This document shows, piece by piece, positions 57,671 through 64,000 of a stretch of DNA of 64,000 nucleotides; position 1 is the stretch's first letter; each line of letters opens with the position of its first letter. The DNA comes from Escallonia rubra (taxonomy: Eukaryota; Streptophyta; Magnoliopsida; Escalloniales; Escalloniaceae): positions 62,001-126,000 of the forward strand of contig JAVXUO010000052.1 in assembly GCA_033065855.1 (NCBI GenBank), given 5' to 3'. Made by a program: the position numbers and the translations under genes. A model generated the notes under the pieces. It worked only from the letters and a program-made list of their open reading frames with translations. It ran no database searches and was not told where the DNA came from.

Positions 57671-60600
57671 TTATCTAAGAACGCTGGCTGCGACTACTGT
57701 AGAGTTTGAGTTATCCATCTGCTCTGGTGGAGGCTTTACATACTTCCCCAACACCTTTTGGTGAGTCCGTCCTTTAATCCTTTTGATTTTGTCCTTACTT
57801 TGCTGCCTCCTCTTCTCTTTGTCTTTGTTTCGTTGATTCCTCTCCTTCTCATACACACCTTGCCAAAACACCTCGCCTGTGGAGGGCCACAACCACCGTT
57901 TTCTGGAGTGGTCGGAATCCGACTCCTCGGCTAGGTCCTCATCCATGCTCTTAAGGGTAGTATATTGAAACCATTTGACCCACATCTGACCTCGTCGACT
58001 CTTCAACCTGTGTTGCTCTTGCATCAGACCAGTTCTCGGGTTCACATACACCATCCTTCTCGCACTATGGTACGCCCAGACATTAACGAGTAGCTCGAGC
58101 ACCCGAGAGTAACAATGTTTGTCCTGCTAAACAATTTGCCAGTATTAATACCCAATGAACTAGAAAAAATATGAACTGGGTACTAAGAAGTGCGGGCGCG
58201 AATTTTCTTCTTTGGTTGGAGATGGGGAGGAGAGAACAAGAACGAACTTCCTGTCAAGTGTCAACCGACTAGGAACTTTGATTTCGAACAGAGCTTAAAA
58301 ATATTTCTTACAACTAGAATATAGTCATGAAGAATTCCTAGTTTTATGTCGTTATGAAATCAATCGAGAATCGAGAATGTTTATTCCTAAAAAATAACCA
58401 ATCACTAGTTAATGAGGCTTGTAATCAACAGAATGTCTTTTCAGTTGATTTAGCCGTCACTGGCTTGTGCAACTTATGTTTTCCTATCCGGATCTTCTGC
58501 AGCTGCAGTTACCCGCTAAAGAGGCTTACAGACACAAAATACCAAATTCGACACTGTAGAAAAACGATGAATTATTGTATAGGAAAAGAAGTCGCCATAT
58601 ATCTTTAGCGACCAGGTGCAGGGCTGCAGTGAACCCCCACTCCTAATTAGAAATTTTCAGATAGAAACGAAAGTAATGAACAAAGAAGCTTACCACCATG
58701 AGTTTTAAGAACAATCAATCGGAGCATAGGCAAATTACCTTGTATAAACTTAAAAAACAATGTCCACTTTGTCGGTGCTCCTCGTATATTTGTGCATCAA
58801 GTGCATCCACAAATATTCTGCGAAAGATAGCATGAAATCAACAGGTTTACTTGTCGACTAACTTCTTTGAGGCCCTCTTGACTGGTAATCAGCAGTATTA
58901 TCATAAAGAAGCAGCAATGCAACTTTCCAAACCTTGAAAACATGACAAATTCTAGGAAGGATCGGGTTGGCAAAACCCAGCTGTGCATGACAGACCACGT
59001 GTCACCATCTACAGGCATTGGAGGAAGAGAACTCCAATCTTGCTTTATGCCATACATCTTCTTAAGAGCCTCAGAGAAAGCAAACCTTCAACCAATTAAA
59101 GGAATCAAATCAGGGCGAACATCCTCACCGAAGAAGAAAACCATCTAGTAAATAACTAATATTACTAAGGTTGACATAATAATTAAGGGGGTCGATCCAC
59201 ATTTACCGGGAGATGTAAGGCACTCAACGCAATGAACAGCTCGATCTCACATGCTCTAGTCACTTAATGAATTACCTACTTTCAGTAGAGGACTATCTAC
59301 TGCTAAATGGTCGATTATTTAAACCAAACTATAACACATGCCATTAAGCCGTTTGAGCAACATTTATAGCATAAGGATTTCCCCAACGGTAGATGTGGAT
59401 TGGCCACCTGATAACAAATGTTACATTAAGTTTCATAGACAAGTGACCAGTCTTACTTGCAATTTCCAGCATTTATAGCATCACAAAATGACCAGAAATC
59501 CTGTTGCAACCTGTTTCTTGGATCCATGTCCATGCGAACCCAAAAGTAGAGAGTGTCACCATGTCTCCGTGCTTGAATAGCATCTAACACTGCACTTTCA
59601 GCAGTCTTTGATAAGGATTCCTGTTTAAAACCTCCTTTTAGTACGAAGCAACACTATTTCTATAGCACAGTAAAAGGTATCAATTAAAGCTTATTTGGAG
59701 CACTCCACAGCACAAAGAGTACTAATCAATAGGTGCGGCAGGTTTGGCAAATTAATCTACCTAACAAAATCGACTACATGAACTTGTCAAAAAGGCCACA
59801 CAACAGGCAAAATTTAGGCAATCTAAAACATACTTTTTTTACTGATTTGAGAATACTTCGTCAAAATCTTGGGGCAACTAACAGAGAACATCATAATGTT
59901 CCTTTATTTCCTTCTATTGGACATGTTGCTGAGAAATGCCGAATTGATTAGCATGAAGACTACAGCCCAAAATGCAAACAAAATCAATTTATGAGGACAT
60001 TCATCATGTATTAGAACTGTGTGCGCCATTGGTCCATGTCAGTGGACCCTCTGCCACCTATTCTTTCATTCAACGTTATAAAGGCAGCTGATCCCAAGCA
60101 AGCGCTGTATCTGTATGATGAGAATCTTAATACCCCTTGAAAGAAAATCTACGAGATCAACAGAGTCTGGTTCAACCCCTTTCTCTGGATTCAGACATTA
60201 ACCAAGAGTTTTGAGACATAGAATTACAAGCAATCTCGTACCTTTCTTGCGGTTGCTCTCCAAGACTGGAATCCTATCCAAGCATTTTTGTGTATACGGT
60301 CTATCCGGTTAGCAATTGCAAAAAAGGCTCCAACTTCACCCAGGATATCACGATAATATGGGTTGTTCAGCAGTGGAAGACGAGAGGGAGCATCAACATC
60401 ATCTGCTCCAGGTCTTCGGCCTTTTGTAGACTACAATCACCCAGCCCATAAATTGAACTCAAATTACCATGAAAAGTAAGCCACATGTTTCCTCTTTCAG
60501 TACAGATAAAATATCAAAGCCATAACATATTAATGACACGTCTTTCAGTCAAGCAAGCTAATTATAATTTAAGATTTTTCTTCAAGGAAAACATATGAAC

Positions 60601-63600
60601 ATAAAAATTGTATCAATCAATGTCTTTATCGACTATGAACTATTAAGTGAACACTTGGCTACACACAGCTATTTCACACACGGGGACAAGGCCAAATATG
60701 TAAACCGATTATTGCTTTTGGATTCTTCCCCATGGTTAACTGGTGTTTTTGGCGGCATATCCTATAAGAAGTGGCACACACACATCCTGTTGCGATATGG
60801 CTCTCATCGTGAGAGGGCGTGGCTAGGGTTGGGGTACATTCTACTGGGATTGTGTGTTGTGTGAGATTGTGTCAAACATCTTGCAACAGTAAAACTTTGT
60901 TGTTCGTTGCCAGGCCGGTAGTTTACAGACGAACCACAACAGATCTTGTCTTATTTGATGCATGTGAAGGAATTTACTGCCTTTGCTGTTGACTTGGGAA
61001 TTGCATATTGTCACAATTGGGTCGTGGTGTATCCGACACAGGTACTTCATACAATTCGAAGAGTCCACGTAACATAGATTAATACCAAAGGTTTGTTCCC
61101 AAACATGAAATCAGACTACATTATAAATAGTACAATTATGCAAGAAATCCACTTCTCAAGAGTACATTGGGTATAGTCATACAATATACCACTAAATTAT
61201 TATCAAGACAAGAAGATAATCTATATGCTGGTTTGCATCTGCATAAGATTGAATCAATAATTTACCAGTCCAAGTCCGCGATATAGTGAAGTACGGTGCA
61301 AAAAAGGCCAGGTTCCTTCCCCAAAATAAGGTTCATAGATGCATAATGGTTGACCTGTTCTCTCAAGCTCCCCTTCATCCCTTTCACGCAAATCATTCCT
61401 AGACCGGTCAGCCTTTTTAGCATTTCGATATACGTCCTCCCAAGTTCCCCGAGCTTGATCACTTCTTCCCTTTAACTGCATTAAATATCTCAAAATAGTG
61501 AATTTTCATAAGAGACAAACATAGTAGAGTAAGTAAAAATGGCATTTTCCTCACCTCCTCTTCTTCTCTTCTCCTCCCAATGTTAGCCAACGCAATGGAT
61601 TTTTCTTCCTCCCATATAGCACGTACAAATATTTCCTCTGGTGGAGTCATAGAATCAGAAGTCTCTCTCTGAGTATGGTTCGTTTGCTTTTCGACCCTGT
61701 CTAAAGATTTGTGGATTCTCAAAGTTCTGTTTGGGTACTCTGACACTGCAATTGCTTCGAAGGAATGCCACTGCCATTCTGCTTTCAGATTGAGAGGGAT
61801 TTCGGAGACATTGTGGGGAATTGCAACTTCAGATGGGAGCTTGAGAACATTTTCCAATAATGAAGCATAACCCTCCACAGTTTCTGAAACCATTAGGTTT
61901 TTAGCAGTACGTTTTCCAATTGACCCAACATTGTGAGCTAGAGGTGATAACTTTCCTTTAGAGACCATGTTGGACATGATCTGTGTTAGAACCCTGATAT
62001 TCTCCTTTGGGAAAAGAAAGCCGTTCACCCTGTCATCAACCTGATCGTTAATGACAATGCAGTCAGCATCTTGCTTTTAAATATACTAACATAATGAGAA
62101 ACATCCAACAAGATAGGTATGTCACAGAATTAGTGGTGACAAATATAAGAGTAATGACCCATGCAACCATGAAGGGACCACATTTAAAATCAGTGCCTTG
62201 GCTAGAAGATTAGAAGGAACATTAATGCAGGATTGGCAAACATATTTTGTAGAAGTCACAAAGTCAGTTAAAAGGAAGAGCCCTTCAAGAGAGACCCCGT
62301 TCGCAGGTCCCACGACCTGATCTTGGACTGAAATTAATGACCTTCACCACATCACTACCCTAAGCAAAACCCACCTCCGGCCACCCAGGAAACACCGTTT
62401 CTACTGGAAGGGTAGGCAGCTGGGTGATTGCAGCTAGAACTCTCTAGCACGGAAATTTGAAAAACATCACCAAATTTATAGGTCAACATACTCATCTTAT
62501 GTACAAGTCTAAGTACGTAGATATTTATGAGTGTATTTATGCGACTGACTACATACGAGTCTTTAGTACAGGATTTAAAACCATACGTATTTCCTGATCA
62601 TGGAAAGATCTGGGGCAGCGATTGGTTTCCCAAAGCACATTGCTCTAATCAGAAGGTCTGGGAAAGATTGTTCTTCAAGGAATGAGCCATATATCACGAA
62701 ATTGGCCCGGCTTAGGACACTGTCTGCATCTTCATCAAGGGAAACATGTGTAACAGAACCCTTCGGGTATCTTAAGTTCAGAGCAATGGCCTACAAACAA
62801 AATAAAATGAGAATTACATACGATCGATTCCACAAAATAAAGAATCAAAAGTTCTGGATACGTAGATCAAACTTATACCTCGACAGCCACACTGTAATTA
62901 CTACGTAACTCCCCACTTAAGATAACAATTTTGAGATGAGGATTGGAATTAGTCTCCAATGGGAAGTCAGCCAGAAGTGGCGATAAAGCCTGCAAAACAA
63001 GGGCGTGCTCCAGCCACAGTCCTCTGTATAAAAATTGGCTTCCCACAACTACAATAACAAAGTCATCAGGCCCATAGTCCATCTTTTCATGCGGATTTTC
63101 TCTTTGTAGAGCCCCAAGCCTATCTGCTTCCCATGCTTCAGAAGGAGAACCCGCGATAACAAAGTAGTTTCCAGAATCAAATGCAGAGTAGAGTATCTGA
63201 CAAATACATAGATTACTTGGTCAACATAATATGTTGATTTCAAGCTATTCACTGGTAGAACGATTTCACAGCTAGAAGAGGGAAAAAAGACAAATAATAG
63301 TAGAAAAACAAATAAGTGAGCAGAAGCATTCGGATTGCATATCATTCTCTTGATTAAAAAAAGCTCAGATGACATGTGCTATACATGTGTTCCATTATCC
63401 TCCCATTCGTGTTTGTGCATGTGCGTGGATGAGTGCGTGCACGTGTGTCGCTATCCACATACATTTGTCGTTTATGTCATTGAGATTATAACTGGCATAG
63501 TGCCCTAAAAATTACAAGAAGAGAGGCTTGCAAGCCAAAGAATACCGGCAGGACATGGTTTGGAAAAACAACAACAGTTGCTCGATTGAAGACTTTTTTC

Positions 63601-63707
63601 CAATCATCTACAAGCTCAATCTGGCCACTTGAGAAGTATTGTCTCGAACGAGTAGCAAGTGTGCTTTCTTGAATAGTCCATATAAGAGGTACAGATTTGT
63701 AAGGTTC
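57671..63707 (-). CDS. Large GT4-type glycosyltransferase (At4g01210/At5g04480-like), C-terminal ten exons, 5' end outside window
   Basis: Exons, 5' to 3' on the minus strand: 63707-63546, 63196-62879, 62790-62587, 62040-61555, 61475-61266, 60430-60242, 59620-59457, 59085-58933, 58817-58739, 58123-57671. All have GT..AG borders and matching phases and encode 805 residues. The first part is a GT-B glycosyltransferase: VFNRATVVVFPNHVLP, FVIVVVGSQFLYRGLWLEHA, LKIVILSGE, then SRANFVIYGSFLEEQSFPDL and CFGKPIAAPDLSMIRKYVDD, RVNGFLFPKEN. The plant-specific C-terminal part follows (KKMYGIKQDWSSLPPMPVDG, LLELLVNVWAYHSARRMVYV) with a long charged helix and KVLGKYVKPPPEQ near the end. Homologues are annotated as group-1 glycosyltransferases, probably of the secretory pathway; donor and acceptor are not known to me. 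The usual second Glu of the EX7E motif is Arg here. Upstream exons, including any membrane anchor, lie past 64000. Confidence 0.9.
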
Positions 63708-64000
63708 CTGCAAAAGACTGTAAGTGAACTCATTCATAATGATCGAAAAAGAATTTTGGTAATTGCAAAATACTCCAAACTAACCATAGATTCAACATTA
63801 GGATAAAGAATCATATGAAACGAGCTGGAGGTTGGACCCATGGCAATAAAGGTTTGTCCAAACAATAGATTTCATGTGGAACATCTTTTTTGAGTGACTG
63901 TATTAGTCATCTCGTTATTGGGTGACAATTTGAATGTGCAAAAAGCCACCCAAGGGTCTGAATGAGGTGCAAATATCAACATGTCCATAAACATGTTCTA
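63708..64000 (-). other. Intron of the glycosyltransferase gene
   Basis: No further exon of the gene can be read here. The acceptor CTTTTGCAG just before 63707 shows that an upstream exon exists beyond the window. Confidence 0.6.

Noticed and set aside
1..64000. Canonical tRNA or rRNA genes
   Set aside because: I saw B-box-like words only in the SINE candidates and no complete cloverleaf; a tRNA scan would be decisive.

Overview
This window is nuclear DNA from a flowering plant, probably a eudicot. The genes are plant-type with GT..AG introns, they sit far apart, and the space between them is AT-rich and packed with small, nested DNA transposons. No bacterial, viral or organellar gene cluster is present. 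I cannot name the species from sequence alone.

Layout. (1) 0-8.3 kb: a TAF9 gene (+), followed by a tandem duplication of its last 31 codons (counting the stop) and 3' flank. The second copy was later interrupted by a Mutator-like element carrying an AT-hook (HMGA-type) gene fragment. (2) 9.5-12.1 kb: a HAWAIIAN SKIRT-type F-box gene (-) with a leader intron. (3) 12.6-22.2 kb: gene-free, with two related Mutator-like elements, a SINE candidate and a nested Pack-MULE carrying part of the plastid ribosomal protein L12 gene. (4) 23.7-24.5 kb: an intronless C2-domain gene (-). (5) 25.2-30.4 kb: a second L12 Pack-MULE, a hAT element with a perfect 8-bp target duplication, and a 2.45-kb solo LTR with a perfect 5-bp target duplication. 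(6) 31.2-31.9 kb: a second small C2-type gene (-). (7) 33.2-39.9 kb: a BAG6-type co-chaperone gene (-) with a leader intron, a TATA box and a heat-shock-element-like array. (8) 40-42.8 kb: a Stowaway MITE and a hAT MITE. (9) 44.7-53.7 kb: FCF1 (+), nine coding exons, whose fourth intron is swollen to 6.1 kb by a decayed autonomous hAT element on the opposite strand. (10) 55.0-55.3 kb: a small two-helix membrane-protein ORF (-). (11) 57.7-64 kb: the C-terminal 805 residues of a large GT4-type glycosyltransferase (-), whose 5' part lies outside the window.

The genes are ordinary single-copy nuclear genes with unrelated jobs: transcription initiation, ubiquitin ligation, membrane or calcium signalling, stress co-chaperone, rRNA processing, glycosylation. 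They are not an operon or pathway. BAG6 next to FCF1 matches Arabidopsis, where At2g46240 (BAG6) and At2g46230 (FCF1-like PIN protein) are neighbours, so this looks like conserved microsynteny. I found no clearly novel multi-gene system. The most interesting material is transposon biology: captured gene fragments, nested insertions with readable target duplications, and an odd EX7E motif in the glycosyltransferase.
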